A stretch of 64,000 bases of DNA from Deltaproteobacteria bacterium Ga0077539 (GCA_001465015.1 LNEO01000172.1:1-64000); one strand, 5' to 3'; counted from the first letter of the stretch, positions 17,327-26,605 are shown. Program-made: numbers and translations. The notes: a model not told the origin generated them from the letters alone.

Positions 17327-18420
17327 CGCTCCGCCTCGTGATCGCCGCCGGGGGAACAGGCGGGCACTTTTATCCAGGCGTCGCCGTGCTCGAGGCGCTT
17401 CGAGAACGATGCGAGGTCGAGGCGCTCTTCGTCGGAACGCCTCGCGGCATCGAAGCGAAGAAGGTCCCAGCGATGGGCGAGAACCTCGCGACGTTCGACA
17501 TCACGCCGCTCAACGGGATGAGCCTCGGCAAGAAGCTCGCGGGCCTCGTTCGCCTACCCCGCGCAGGCTTCGCCGCGTGGAGCGCCGTGAAGCGCTTCGC
17601 TCCAGACGCGCTCTTGAGCGTCGGCGGATACGCGTCGGGACCGGTGACCCTCGCGGCGATCGCGCGTGGAGTTCCGTCGGTGGTCGTCGAGCCCAACGCG
17701 GTCGCTGGCTTCACGAATCGACTGCTCGGAAGACGGGTGTCTCGCGCGTGCGTCGCCTGGGAAGAGACGGGGAGATTCTTTCGTCCCGAGTCCGTTCGAC
17801 TCACGGGCACGCCGGTGCGCCGGGCCTTTCTCGAGCGCGCAGCGTCCGCGAAGGACACGCGCCAAGAGACGCCGATGGTGCTGGTCATCGGCGGATCGCA
17901 AGGGGCCAAGGCGCTCAACGAGAGCGTTCCCCAAGCGATCGCGAAGCTCGCCGCCGAGGGGCTGCGCGTGCGGGTCGTGCACCAGACCGGCGAACGATCA
18001 CTCGAGGCGGTTCGCGCGGAGTACGACTCACTCTTGTCGGACCAACGCGGGTCGGTCGAGGTCACAGCCTTCATCGACGACGTCGCGAGCGCGATGGCTG
18101 CGGCGGACATCGTGGTGTGTCGGTCTGGCGCCGGGACGGTCAGCGAGCTGTGCGTCATCGGGCGGCCCGCGATCTTCGTTCCCTTGCCGACCGCCGCGGA
18201 CGACCATCAACGAAAGAACGCCGAAGCCGTGTCCTCGCGCGGCGCGGGCGAGTGCCTGCTCCAACGAGAGCTCACGGCGGACTCGCTGGCCGCTCGGCTG
18301 CGCGCGCTGCTCAGCGACCGCGCGGCGCTTCGAGCGATGGGTGAGCGCGCCAAGAACGTCGGCTCACCGAGCGCGGCAGACCTCGTCGCAGAGGAGATCT
18401 TGAACCTCGTCAAGCGATGA
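17323..18420 (+). CDS. murG: UDP-GlcNAc--undecaprenyl-PP-MurNAc-pentapeptide GlcNAc transferase
   Basis: Peripheral membrane GT-B glycosyltransferase converting lipid I into lipid II. 365 aa. N-terminal GGTGGHFYPGVAVLE, GGYASGPVTLAA, EPNAVAGFTNR, then the C-terminal donor-binding VIGGSQGAKALNE, TAFIDDVASAMAAADIVVCRSGAGTVSE and PLPTAADDHQRKNA are all MurG signatures. GTG 17323 overlaps the ftsW stop (GTGA), consistent with coupled translation. It converges on murC, whose stop lies only 9 bp away. Confidence 0.97.
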   Translation: MTLRLVIAAGGTGGHFYPGVAVLEALRERCEVEALFVGTPRGIEAKKVPAMGENLATFDITPLNGMSLGKKLAGLVRLPRAGFAAWSAVKRFAPDALLSVGGYASGPVTLAAIARGVPSVVVEPNAVAGFTNRLLGRRVSRACVAWEETGRFFRPESVRLTGTPVRRAFLERAASAKDTRQETPMVLVIGGSQGAKALNESVPQAIAKLAAEGLRVRVVHQTGERSLEAVRAEYDSLLSDQRGSVEVTAFIDDVASAMAAADIVVCRSGAGTVSELCVIGRPAIFVPLPTAADDHQRKNAEAVSSRGAGECLLQRELTADSLAARLRALLSDRAALRAMGERAKNVGSPSAADLVAEEILNLVKR

Positions 18421-18429
18421 CACACACAA

Positions 18430-19821
18430 TCAATTCGCGCTGGGATTCTTGGCGCGAAGTCGCTCAGACAGCACCTTCAGGCACTGGTTGACGTCGCCCG
18501 CTCCGAGCGCGATCACCATGTCGCCGGGCTTGATGATGCGCTCGAGGACGTCGGGCAGCTTGCTCTTGTCGGCCTCGAAGTAGACCCGGTGGTGGCCGTG
18601 CTTTCGGATCGCGTCTGCGAGCCGCTCGCCGGTCGCCCCGTCGATGCGCGCTTCGCCTGCGGCGTACACGTCGGTGACGACAAGCACGTCTGCGCGGTTG
18701 AACGCCCTCGTAAACGCTTCGAACAGATCGCGCGTCCGTGTGTATCGGTGCGGCTGAAACGCGACGACGAGGCGCCGACCGAAGCCTGCGTACGCGGCCT
18801 CGAGGGTCGCCTCGATCTCCGCAGGGTGATGGCCGTAGTCGTCGACGAGCGTCACGCTCGCGACGTCATCGACGATGGTGAAGCGTCGCTGAACGCCGGC
18901 GAAGCTCGCGAGCGCCTCGCGCGTCGTCTCGATCGGAACCTCGAGCTCGTCGGCGATCGCGATGACCGCGAGCGTGTTGAGCACGTTGTGTCGCCCCGTG
19001 AGGCGAACGGCGAACCGTCCGACGCGCTCTCCGCGGCGCACGAGGTCGAACTCGGTCACAGGTCCCTTGAGCGCGATCGCATCGGCGCGGTAGTCGGCCT
19101 GCGCGCTCGTGCCGTACGTGACGATGCGACGATCGATGCGTGGGATGATCTCTTGAACGTGCGGGTGGTCGAGGCAGAGCACCGCGAGCCCGTAGAACGG
19201 AACCTTCTCGACGAAGTCGACGAAGGCCGTCTTGATTGCGTCGTGGGTCTTGTAGTGGTCGAGGTGCTCGGGGTCGATGTTGGTGACGACCGCGATCACG
19301 GGGCTGAGCTTGAGAAAGCTGCCGTCGCTCTCGTCGGCTTCGGCCACGAGCAGGTCGCCTTCGCCTGCGCGCGCATTGGTGCCGAGGGCGTTGAGCTTTC
19401 CCCCGATCACGACGGTGGGGTCGAGCTTCGCGTGTTGCAGCACCGTCGCGACGAGCGACGTGGTGGTGGTCTTTCCGTGCGAGCCCGCGATGGCGATCCC
19501 TTGCTTGAGCCGCATGAGCTCAGCGAGCATTTCGGCCCGTCGAATGACGGGAATCCCGAGCGAGCGCGCCTCGACGATCTCGGGGTTGTCCTGCTGCACT
19601 GCGGACGAATACACGACGACATCGGCGCCAGCGATGTTGCTCGCGGCGTGCCCGACGTAGCAGCGCGCGCCGAGCTTCTCGAGCCTGCGCGTGCTCTCGC
19701 TGGCCTTGGCGTCGCTGCCGGACACCGCGTAGTTGAGCGACAAGAGCACCTCCGCGATGCCGGACATGCCGATGCCGCCGATGCCAATAAAGTGAATCTG
19801 CCTGACGCGTCCGCGAAACAT
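18430..19821 (-). CDS. murC: UDP-N-acetylmuramate--L-alanine ligase
   Basis: Cytoplasmic ligase that adds L-Ala to UDP-MurNAc, the first amino-acid step. 463 aa. Begins [20 protein letters not shown], which is MurC-specific; the ATP loop is [16 protein letters not shown], with [46 protein letters not shown] and [12 protein letters not shown] following. The remarkable point is orientation: in most bacteria murC runs with murG and precedes murB or ddl. Here it is on the opposite strand, convergent with murG, and shares a likely transcript with the hydrolase gene at 19893-20930 (71-bp gap). murB and ddl are not in the window. Confidence 0.97.
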   Translation of the reverse strand: MFRGRVRQIHFIGIGGIGMSGIAEVLLSLNYAVSGSDAKASESTRRLEKLGARCYVGHAASNIAGADVVVYSSAVQQDNPEIVEARSLGIPVIRRAEMLAELMRLKQGIAIAGSHGKTTTTSLVATVLQHAKLDPTVVIGGKLNALGTNARAGEGDLLVAEADESDGSFLKLSPVIAVVTNIDPEHLDHYKTHDAIKTAFVDFVEKVPFYGLAVLCLDHPHVQEIIPRIDRRIVTYGTSAQADYRADAIALKGPVTEFDLVRRGERVGRFAVRLTGRHNVLNTLAVIAIADELEVPIETTREALASFAGVQRRFTIVDDVASVTLVDDYGHHPAEIEATLEAAYAGFGRRLVVAFQPHRYTRTRDLFEAFTRAFNRADVLVVTDVYAAGEARIDGATGERLADAIRKHGHHRVYFEADKSKLPDVLERIIKPGDMVIALGAGDVNQCLKVLSERLRAKNPSAN

Positions 19822-19892
19822 GGTGTGAAGAGGGGAGGGTGACTACACCGTTCGATCGGCGGACGTCGAGGGCGCAGTGCGACGACGGCACC

Positions 19893-20930
19893 TCAGCGAC
19901 CGGCGAGCTCACGCAGCCGCTCTTCGACGACGGCGAGCGCGCCGCGCCGACCGAACTGCAGAAGATGACCGCCGGCGAAGGTCACGTGCTTCGCGCCAGT
20001 GTGCGCTTCGAGCCTGCGCGCGTGAGAGGGATGCGTGATTCGGTCGCCCTCTGCGGAGACGATGACGATGCGCTCTCGATCGATGACCGGACGACGATGC
20101 ACTGGCGAGACCGCGGCCATCGCTCGATCCAAGGCCGCGTGAAGCTCGTGGCGCTCTTGCTCGTTGCCGGGCAGCCGCTTGTGCGCGAGCGAGAAGTCCG
20201 CCAGCGACGCGAGCGGGATCATCGGAACGCAGATCGACAGCGACGGCTCTGCAGCCGCGAGCAACGCCGAGGTGTACCCGCCGAGGCTCATTCCGAGCAC
20301 GCCGACGGAGGGAGCGCCGCGCTCCCTCGCGATCGCGATGAGCTCACGGAGCTCGATGATCGCGAGTCGAAACGTCTCGATGTTCCACGCGGGGTCGACG
20401 GACGGAAACCTGGGCGCGCCCTTGCGCGCGGGGTCCTTTCGCGGCCCATGAAACGGCAGGCTCACGATCGCGACGTCGAAGCCCCACGAGCGCAAGAGGT
20501 CCACCGGCATGAACCGGAGCTCCCAATCGGGATGCCCGCCGAGATAGCCGTGCACGAGGATCATCACGGGTCGCCCGCTCTCGGGCGCGCCGACCCATCG
20601 AACGCGCGCTTCTCGATTATGTGTGTCGCGTTCGAACGACGACTGCACGGCCGGGTCGATCGCTCGTGCTCCGGTGGTCCAACGAAGATCCACCATCGGC
20701 ACGCCGGCGTGCCTTCGAGGCACGGCGACCTCGCGGACCAGACGCAGCGCGCCGACGGGAAAGAACGCCTCGGCGCGGTTGATGTACTCCTCGGTCGCGT
20801 ACCGTTCGGCGATCTCGTTCAGGTGTCGAATGCGCCAGTGATGATCGGTCTCGGGCAATCGACCCTGTCCGCGTCGTGCGCGAGCGATCACCGTGCTGGT
20901 CATCGCGCGGTCGACAGCGGCGCCGACCAT
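19893..20930 (-). CDS. Alpha/beta-hydrolase fold protein of unknown substrate
   Basis: About 345 aa. The fold is supported by the oxyanion-region HGYLGGHPDW, nucleophile elbow GMSLGG (Ser nucleophile), an acidic residue in SAEGDRITHP and the C-terminal His in FAGGHLLQFG, in that order: a complete Ser-Asp-His triad. The 150 residues before the HGYLGG motif are charged and not recognised. No signal peptide is seen, so it is probably cytoplasmic. The start is uncertain: ATG 20928-20930 is the first in the conserved-looking part but has no clear ribosome-binding site, and ATG 20903 is possible. It probably co-transcribes with murC. Substrate (ester, amide or other) cannot be inferred. Confidence 0.7.
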   Translation of the reverse strand: MVGAAVDRAMTSTVIARARRGQGRLPETDHHWRIRHLNEIAERYATEEYINRAEAFFPVGALRLVREVAVPRRHAGVPMVDLRWTTGARAIDPAVQSSFERDTHNREARVRWVGAPESGRPVMILVHGYLGGHPDWELRFMPVDLLRSWGFDVAIVSLPFHGPRKDPARKGAPRFPSVDPAWNIETFRLAIIELRELIAIARERGAPSVGVLGMSLGGYTSALLAAAEPSLSICVPMIPLASLADFSLAHKRLPGNEQERHELHAALDRAMAAVSPVHRRPVIDRERIVIVSAEGDRITHPSHARRLEAHTGAKHVTFAGGHLLQFGRRGALAVVEERLRELAGR

Positions 20931-21030
20931 GGAGAGAGCGAAGCGAGCGAGCGGCGCCGGGCTTGGTGATTGCACAGGCGAAAGTGTAGCCGATGATGCT
21001 TCGCGGCCAAGCGCGGACGCGACGGGGAAG

Positions 21031-21046
21031 GTGCTATCGTCGCCCC
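21031..21046 (+). promoter_or_regulatory. Extended -10 type promoter for the 21047 lipoprotein gene, likely leaderless
   Basis: GTGCTATCGTC (21031-21041) contains TGnTATCGT, an extended -10 element, ending 6 nt before the ATG. Transcription would begin at or next to the start codon. A near-identical box (GTGCTACCGTC) lies at the same distance from the ATG at 59445. Confidence 0.4.
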
Positions 21047-22297
21047 ATGCGTTTCGGAATCTTTGCTTCGATCGCGCTCTCGACGTTGGTCGGCTGCGGC
21101 GCGTCGGTTCGCGCGCAAGGCGGAGACGGCAGCGTCGTCGACACGGGGGTCCGCTTCGATGGGTCGCGGCCGGACGTGATCGCGCCGCCCTTCGATGCAC
21201 CGCAGCCTGTCGACGTCCCGGTCGTTCCCGTAGACGTCGTCATTCCGCCCTTCGATGTGCCGATTGGAGCGGACGTTCCTCGTCCGCCCGACGTGATCGT
21301 GCCCGACGTCATGATCAACGGCGACGCGCGAGGCGAGTGGCGTCTGACCACCTTCCGATTCAATTTGATGGGCGCGCCTGCGCAGCTCACGGACATGAAT
21401 CGATCGCTGCCGGGCGACCCAGTCGGGCGCTACCGCGTCAACGGGACGCTCGACATTCGCGACGATCGACTGGCGTTCGCGTGGGCTGTGCTCCGCAACG
21501 ATCACGCGCTGATCTCGGACCCGACGGTCGACATCGACGAGGGCTACTCGGCGACGGCGTTCTTCTGGAACGGGCGGCTCGACAACATGGCTCGGCGCTT
21601 CACCACTGGCGCGATCGGCTTGGATTTCGCCTTCGAAACGCCGGATATCCTGCGGCTCAGCTCCGATCGCGAGGGATGGGTTGCGCTGTTTCGTCGCGAG
21701 CCGCGGACGACGTATCCCGTGACGATGGTGACGCGCATCGACGGGCAGGGGTTGCAGATTTCTGCAGGGACGAGCGACCCGTTCGTGCGCGCGCGCGCCG
21801 CGCTGTTGTGGGACCTGCCGTCCACGTCTGTGCCGTTCGAATCGATTTCGGCCGACCTGTCGTTTGGAGGCGGCGGGGTACAAGCGACGTATGTGCTCGA
21901 CGTTCCTGGGCCAGCGATCGCCGCAGGACCGATACCGACGGGCGCGATCACGATCGTGAACGGCGTTCGCGTCGCGTGGGCGCACATCGTCGTGTACGAC
22001 GACGTCGATCGATCCGGACGGTTCAACTCGTCGATGGCTGGGGGAACGGGCCCTGACATCCTCCGCGGTGTGTCTCCGATCGGCATCGGAGTGCGCCTCG
22101 ACGGAACGCCGGACGCGATGTTCGACCAGACGCCGTTTCGACTGCTCAAGCCCGGCTGGCAGTACGTCAACGTCGAGCGAAACAGCGACCCGCGACCGGC
22201 GGTGTTGATCCCGTACGCGATGAACAACCCGCTGCGTCCCGACGTTCCGATCAGCGAAACGGCGGTTCGTCGTCGAATTCTGGACCTTCTGCCGTGA
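21047..22297 (+). CDS. Putative lipoprotein with Asp/Pro/Val-rich linker
   Basis: 416 aa, not recognised as a named family. Signal peptide with lipobox-like ALSTLVGC (Cys at about residue 17) suggests a membrane-anchored lipoprotein. A 60-residue low-complexity linker of D, P and V (for example APPFDAPQPVDVPVVPVDV) follows; such linkers are common in myxobacterial surface lipoproteins. The remaining ~320 residues look like a beta-rich globular domain with no motif I can name. The gene is divergent from the hydrolase/murC pair and sits before ftsQ, where ddl or murB would be expected. A cell-envelope location is inferred; function is unknown. Confidence 0.65.
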   Translation: MRFGIFASIALSTLVGCGASVRAQGGDGSVVDTGVRFDGSRPDVIAPPFDAPQPVDVPVVPVDVVIPPFDVPIGADVPRPPDVIVPDVMINGDARGEWRLTTFRFNLMGAPAQLTDMNRSLPGDPVGRYRVNGTLDIRDDRLAFAWAVLRNDHALISDPTVDIDEGYSATAFFWNGRLDNMARRFTTGAIGLDFAFETPDILRLSSDREGWVALFRREPRTTYPVTMVTRIDGQGLQISAGTSDPFVRARAALLWDLPSTSVPFESISADLSFGGGGVQATYVLDVPGPAIAAGPIPTGAITIVNGVRVAWAHIVVYDDVDRSGRFNSSMAGGTGPDILRGVSPIGIGVRLDGTPDAMFDQTPFRLLKPGWQYVNVERNSDPRPAVLIPYAMNNPLRPDVPISETAVRRRILDLLP

Positions 22298-22380
22298 GCC
22301 GCACGCGCAGCGGCGGCCGCGCAGTGCGTTGAAAATTGGCGGCGTCGGGCCTCGTCCATGTAGGCCTATCGACGAGTCCT

Positions 22381-23316
22381 GTGACTTCGAGCCCGCTGCC
22401 CCCAAATCGTCGTCGATCGACACCGCCGCCTCCCGTCGAGCTGGACTCGATGGAGGACGATACGGCGGCGGGGCGGCCGATTCCTGCGGCCGAGCTGCAA
22501 CTGGTAGACGAAGACGCTGAGGCCCGCGCGGCGGAGAAGGCTGAGCGCAGAGCGCGCTTGAAGGCTCAGCTCTCCTCGGCCCTTTCGACGTTTTCGATGG
22601 TCGCGCTGGTCGCGGGCTCGCTCGTCGCTGGGCGAGTCACGCACCGTTGGGCGACCACGACGCCGCGCTTCGGCGCGCGCGACATCGAGGTCGTCGGCGC
22701 GCAGCGCACGGGTCGCACGGCGGTGCTCGAGGCGGCAGACATCGTGGAGGGGCGCAACGTCCTGGCGATCGACCTGCTCAAGAGCGAGCGGGCGATCAGC
22801 GCGCTGCCGTGGGTCGCGCGCGCGAAGGTCAGTCGAAGGCTCCCCGGACACGTGCGCGTCGAGATCGAAGAGCGAGAGGCGGTCGCCGTCGTGAGCACGG
22901 GCGGCCTGTACCTCTGCGCATCGGACGGAACGATCTTCAAGCGCATCGTGGACGGCGATCCAGTGGACTTGCCGGTGATCACGGGCATCGAGCGCGCGCT
23001 GTTCGCGCGGGATCCGGAGCTCGCGAAAGAGCAGCTGCGCGACGCGCTGGCGCTGTTGTCGGATCTCGCCGGAAGCTCGCTCGCGGGCCGCGTGCGCGTG
23101 GACGAAGTGCACCACGCGTCGACGGGCGACCTGTCGATGACGCTCGCGGGCCGGGGAACATACGTGTGGCTCGGGCGCGGTCCGTATCGCGCGAAGATGG
23201 CGCGGTTGAGCGCGATCCTCACCGAGCTCGAGCGCAATCACCTCGACGCTGCAGAGATCCACCTCGAGAGCGATCGGCACCCCGAGCGCGCTGCGGTGCG
23301 ACTGCGCGTTCGCTGA
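22381..23316 (+). CDS. ftsQ: Cell division protein FtsQ
   Basis: Bitopic divisome protein that links early and late division proteins. From GTG 22381 it is 311 aa: a charged, Pro-rich cytoplasmic tail of about 70 residues, one membrane helix (STFSMVALVAGSLVAG), then a POTRA domain starting FGARDIEVVGAQRTG with the conserved alpha/beta pattern down to LPGHVRVEIEEREAVAV, and the beta domain (DGTIFKR, DLPVITGIE). The start is not certain: TTG 22336 and ATG 22450 are alternatives, and none has a strong ribosome-binding site. Its place before ftsA and ftsZ supports the call. Confidence 0.88.
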   Translation: MTSSPLPPNRRRSTPPPPVELDSMEDDTAAGRPIPAAELQLVDEDAEARAAEKAERRARLKAQLSSALSTFSMVALVAGSLVAGRVTHRWATTTPRFGARDIEVVGAQRTGRTAVLEAADIVEGRNVLAIDLLKSERAISALPWVARAKVSRRLPGHVRVEIEEREAVAVVSTGGLYLCASDGTIFKRIVDGDPVDLPVITGIERALFARDPELAKEQLRDALALLSDLAGSSLAGRVRVDEVHHASTGDLSMTLAGRGTYVWLGRGPYRAKMARLSAILTELERNHLDAAEIHLESDRHPERAAVRLRVR

Positions 23317-23499
23317 GCGCTTCTTCGCGCGATCGGTGGGGCTGTTGCGCGCTCGCGGCGAAGCGACCGGGCCTGTGCTGGGCGAGCGTGTCGCTCGGGT
23401 TCGGAGCGGTCGTTCGTCGTCGTGCGCGTCGTCACGTCGCGCAGAGACGGCGTCGATCGAAGGGTCGCGCGACGCGCGGCAGCGGTCATTCACACCTAC

Positions 23500-23518
23500 A
23501 AAAGCGCGTCGCTTTTTT
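23500..23518 (+). terminator. Intrinsic-terminator-like hairpin between ftsQ and ftsA
   Basis: AAAAGCG (23500-23506), loop CGT, CGCTTTT (23510-23516) and two further T. This is the classic stem plus T-run shape, rare in such GC-rich DNA. It lies 24 nt before ftsA and could reduce read-through from ftsQ. The stem has only three G-C pairs and a 3-nt loop, so efficiency is doubtful. Confidence 0.35.
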
Positions 23519-23542
23519 CACGTCGGCCTGGGCAGTGTGGCA

Positions 23543-24868
23543 ATGGACGGGTCGGACCACATGGCGAAGCCAGGAGACATCATCGTCGGACTCGATATCG
23601 GCACCACCAAGGTGCTCGCTGTCGTGGGCGAAGTCGGCGCCGAAGGTGTCGACATCACGGGCGTAGGCGAGTCGAAGTGCAGCGGACTGCGAAAAGGGGT
23701 GGTGGTGAACATCGAGTCGACGGTCGCGTCGATCAACGAGGCGATCGAGCGTGCTAGCTCGATGGCCGGCGTCGAGATCGCGACCGTGTACGCGGGGATC
23801 GCCGGCAGCCACGTGCAGGGCATGAACTCGAACGGGCTGGTGACGGTCGGCAATCACGAGGTGACCGCCGAGGACGTCGTGCGCGTGCTCGATCAAGCGA
23901 AGCACATCAAGCTGCCGCTCGATCGGCAGGTGATCCACGTTCTGCCGCAGGATTTCGTGGTCGATCAGCAAGAGGGCGTCCGCGAGCCGGTCGGCATGAG
24001 CGGCATGCGCCTCGAGGCTCGCGTTCACCTGGTGACGGCGGCGACGACGGCGATCACGAACCTGACGAAGTGCGCGCAGCGGTGCGGCCTCGAGGTCGCC
24101 GAGCTGGTGCTGCAGCCTCTCGCGAGCGCCGAAGCGGTGCTCACCGAGGACGAGAAAGAGATCGGCGTCGCGTTGGTGGACATCGGCGGCGGCACGACGG
24201 ACGTAGTGATCTACGTGGACGGCTCGCTCGTGCACACGTCGGTGATCCCGCTCGGCGGGCAGAACCTGACCAACGATATCGCGACGGGCTTGCGGACGCC
24301 GCTCGGAGAGGCCGAGCGCATCAAGGTTCGCCATGGTTGCGCGATGAACTCGATGGTGGACCCGAGCGAGTCGATCGAGATTCCGAGCGTCGGAGGGCGA
24401 GCGGGCCGCTCGATTCCCCGCCACGTGCTCGCAGAGATCATCGAGCCGCGGATGGAAGAGATCTTCATGCTGGTCAAGCATGCGATCGCTCAGTCGGGCT
24501 ACGGCGAGCTGCTCGGCGCGGGCGTGGTGCTCTGCGGCGGCGCGACGCTGCTCGACGGCTGCGAGGCGCTCTCAGAAGAAGTGCTCGCGCTGCCCGTGCG
24601 CCGCGGCACGCCGATCGGCGTCGGCGGCATGGCGGAGATGGTGAAGAGCCCCGCGCACGCGACGGCGGTGGGGCTGCTCAAGTACGGCGTTCACAGGCCG
24701 GCAGCTGTCCCGCAGACGCTGAACTACGGCGCGGCGACGGCGGTTGCGCAGGGCGCGACCGGACGCGTCGCGGCGGTCAAGAACGATGCTCCCGAAGCCG
24801 CGGCTGCGGCGGACGGAGACAAGGGCTTCGGAAACAAGCTCTGGAACTGGGTGCGAGAAGTGTTCTGA
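23543..24868 (+). CDS. ftsA: Cell division protein FtsA
   Basis: Actin-like protein that tethers FtsZ filaments to the membrane. 441 aa. Phosphate 1 loop IVGLDIGTTKVLAVVGE, SHI/1C region with ATVYAGIAGSHVQG, VIHVLPQDFVVDQQ, phosphate 2 ALVDIGGGTTDVVIY, the RHGCA region and adenosine loop GVVLCGGATLLDG. The C-terminus ends FGNKLWNWVREVF, an amphipathic membrane-targeting helix as expected for FtsA, after an Ala-rich linker. ATG 23543 or ATG 23561 (MAKPGD) may be the start; both leave the ATPase core intact. A 294-bp gap separates it from ftsZ. Confidence 0.95.
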   Translation: MDGSDHMAKPGDIIVGLDIGTTKVLAVVGEVGAEGVDITGVGESKCSGLRKGVVVNIESTVASINEAIERASSMAGVEIATVYAGIAGSHVQGMNSNGLVTVGNHEVTAEDVVRVLDQAKHIKLPLDRQVIHVLPQDFVVDQQEGVREPVGMSGMRLEARVHLVTAATTAITNLTKCAQRCGLEVAELVLQPLASAEAVLTEDEKEIGVALVDIGGGTTDVVIYVDGSLVHTSVIPLGGQNLTNDIATGLRTPLGEAERIKVRHGCAMNSMVDPSESIEIPSVGGRAGRSIPRHVLAEIIEPRMEEIFMLVKHAIAQSGYGELLGAGVVLCGGATLLDGCEALSEEVLALPVRRGTPIGVGGMAEMVKSPAHATAVGLLKYGVHRPAAVPQTLNYGAATAVAQGATGRVAAVKNDAPEAAAAADGDKGFGNKLWNWVREVF

Positions 24869-25029
24869 CAGGATTCGAATGCGCGGTCGCGTCGGTGATC
24901 GCGACCGTGGGCCGTGGCGCTCGGGTTCGGAGATTCTTTCCGAGGTTGTCTCCCGAGCGCGGCGGCTCACGGTCACGGTTACCGGCGAAGCGGAGAAGTC
25001 GTTGGCACTGGTTGTGCGCGATGCGGCGA

Positions 25030-25047
25030 AGTGAGATCGACCTCACT
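25030..25047. promoter_or_regulatory. Dyad operator candidate upstream of ftsZ
   Basis: AGTGAG (25030-25035) and CTCACT (25042-25047) form a perfect 6-bp inverted repeat around ATCGAC, with a TCGA core, making an 18-bp near-palindrome with a single mismatched pair. It lies 115 bp before the ftsZ ATG in the 294-bp ftsA-ftsZ gap. Either an operator controlling an ftsZ promoter or a small hairpin. I found no convincing -35/-10 pair in the gap. Confidence 0.35.
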
Positions 25048-25162
25048 GGGGGGATGCAACGTGACGATGTTCGGTGTAGAGCGATGGACCCCCCGCGAGG
25101 TTCGAGTCTCGAGGATCGCGACGAGCGGTAGATAGTGTTGTGGAAGCGGGTAGGAGGCGGTG

Positions 25163-26413
25163 ATGGGTCTCTCGTTCGATCTGGCTGATGAAGGAAACAC
25201 CCCGGCGGCGCGCATCAAGGTCGTTGGCGTCGGTGGTGCAGGTGGAAACGCGATTCGCACGATGATCGAGTCCAACGTACAGGACGTCGAGTTCATCGTT
25301 GCAAACACGGACATCCAAGCGCTGACGGCGAACCCTGCGGGCGTGCGCATTCAGCTCGGGCGTTCTCTCACCAAGGGCCTCGGCGCGGGCGCGAACCCCG
25401 ACATCGGCAAGAAGGCCGCGATGGAGGACATCCAGCTCTTGCAGGATCACCTGCAGGGCGCGGACATGGTCTTCATCACCGCCGGCATGGGCGGCGGAAC
25501 GGGAACCGGCGCGGCGTCGGTGATCGCGCAGGTCGCTCGTGACCTCGGCGCGCTCACGGTGGGCGTCGTGACCAAGCCGTTCATGTTCGAGGGCAAGCGC
25601 AGGGCGAAGTTCGCCGAGGCCGGGCTCGCCGAGCTCGAGGGCCACGTCGATACGCTCATCACGATCCCCAACCAGAAGCTCGTCAACCTCAACGATCCGG
25701 ACCTGACGTTGATGGACGCCTTTCGCAAAGCAGACGAAGTGCTCGTGCACGCCGTGCAGGGCATCTCGGACCTGATCCAGCAGACGGGCATCGTCAACGT
25801 CGACTTCGCGGACGTGAAGGCCGTGATGACCCAGATGGGCATGGCCCTCATGGGGATCGGCTACGGACGCGGCGAGCGACGCGCCTACGACGCCGCGATG
25901 GCAGCGATCAACTCGCCGCTGCTCGACAACATGTCGGTCGAGGGCGCGACGGGCATCCTGATCAACTTCACGGGCGGCCCGGACATGCGCCTCGGCGAGA
26001 TCAACGAAGCCGCGACCATGATCATGGACACGGCGCACGAAGACGCGAACATCATCTTCGGCTCCGTCGTAAACCCCGAGATGCGCGACGTGATCAAGGT
26101 CACGGTCATCGCGACGGGCTTCGGCCGCAGCATCCGCCAGGAGGAGATGAAGCCGACGTTCGCCTCGCGCATCGTCACTCCGCCTCTCGCCGAGCACCGT
26201 CCGCGCGCGGCCCAGCAGGCGCCCATCGTGACGCAGCCCGCTGAGGTTCGCACCCGCCCGACGACGCCCGAGGCTGCTCCTCGTCGCTCGATGCCGGCCC
26301 AGTCGGCGCCCCCCGCAGCACGGGAAGCGCGACACGGCGAGCGCGTCAGCCTGATTCCCAACGAGACAGACCTCGACATCCCGACGTTCCTCCGCAACCG
26401 CGGCGGCGAGTGA
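25163..26413 (+). CDS. ftsZ: Cell division protein FtsZ
   Basis: Tubulin-like GTPase forming the division ring. 416 aa. N-terminal [13 protein letters not shown], the GTP-binding tubulin signature [10 protein letters not shown] (residues 110-119), T7-loop [11 protein letters not shown], the Ala/Pro-rich variable linker, and the C-terminal conserved peptide DIPTFLRNR used to bind FtsA. ATG 25163 is chosen over the adjacent GTG 25160 because AGGAGG (25152-25157) then sits at 5-nt spacing, the best ribosome-binding site in this block and consistent with high expression. Confidence 0.98.
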   Translation: MGLSFDLADEGNTPAARIKVVGVGGAGGNAIRTMIESNVQDVEFIVANTDIQALTANPAGVRIQLGRSLTKGLGAGANPDIGKKAAMEDIQLLQDHLQGADMVFITAGMGGGTGTGAASVIAQVARDLGALTVGVVTKPFMFEGKRRAKFAEAGLAELEGHVDTLITIPNQKLVNLNDPDLTLMDAFRKADEVLVHAVQGISDLIQQTGIVNVDFADVKAVMTQMGMALMGIGYGRGERRAYDAAMAAINSPLLDNMSVEGATGILINFTGGPDMRLGEINEAATMIMDTAHEDANIIFGSVVNPEMRDVIKVTVIATGFGRSIRQEEMKPTFASRIVTPPLAEHRPRAAQQAPIVTQPAEVRTRPTTPEAAPRRSMPAQSAPPAAREARHGERVSLIPNETDLDIPTFLRNRGGE

Positions 26414-26478
26414 GTGCGACTTCGAGGGGGAGCAAAAATGCTTAGTTTCGCACGATTTGTCGGGCTACCGAAAGACAG

Positions 26479-26505
26479 TTTCACACTCCGAGTCACCCTG
26501 TGAAA
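26479..26505. repeat. Inverted repeat downstream of ftsZ
   Basis: TTTCACA (26479-26485) and TGTGAAA (26499-26505), perfect over 7 bp with a 13-nt interval, in an unusually A/T-rich patch between ftsZ and the phosphatase promoter. It could be an operator dyad for the phosphatase gene or part of the ftsZ transcript end. A second weak stem, GTGCGA/TCGCAC, flanks 26414-26453. Confidence 0.35.
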
Positions 26506-26531
26506 TGCGCTCGAGCAAGGTGATTTCGAGG

Positions 26532-26561
26532 TTCACGCCGCGGTCATCTTGGTCTTAGAAT
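26532..26561 (+). promoter_or_regulatory. Sigma-70-like promoter for the PP2C phosphatase gene
   Basis: TTCACG (26532-26537), 18-nt spacer, TAGAAT (26556-26561; five of six match TATAAT). Transcription from about 26568 would exclude in-frame starts upstream of that point and supports ATG 26606 (or 26576). Confidence 0.5.
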
Positions 26562-26605
26562 CGCTGATCTCGCGGATGATCTCGTTCGAAGGGTCGAGTA
26601 CGGGG

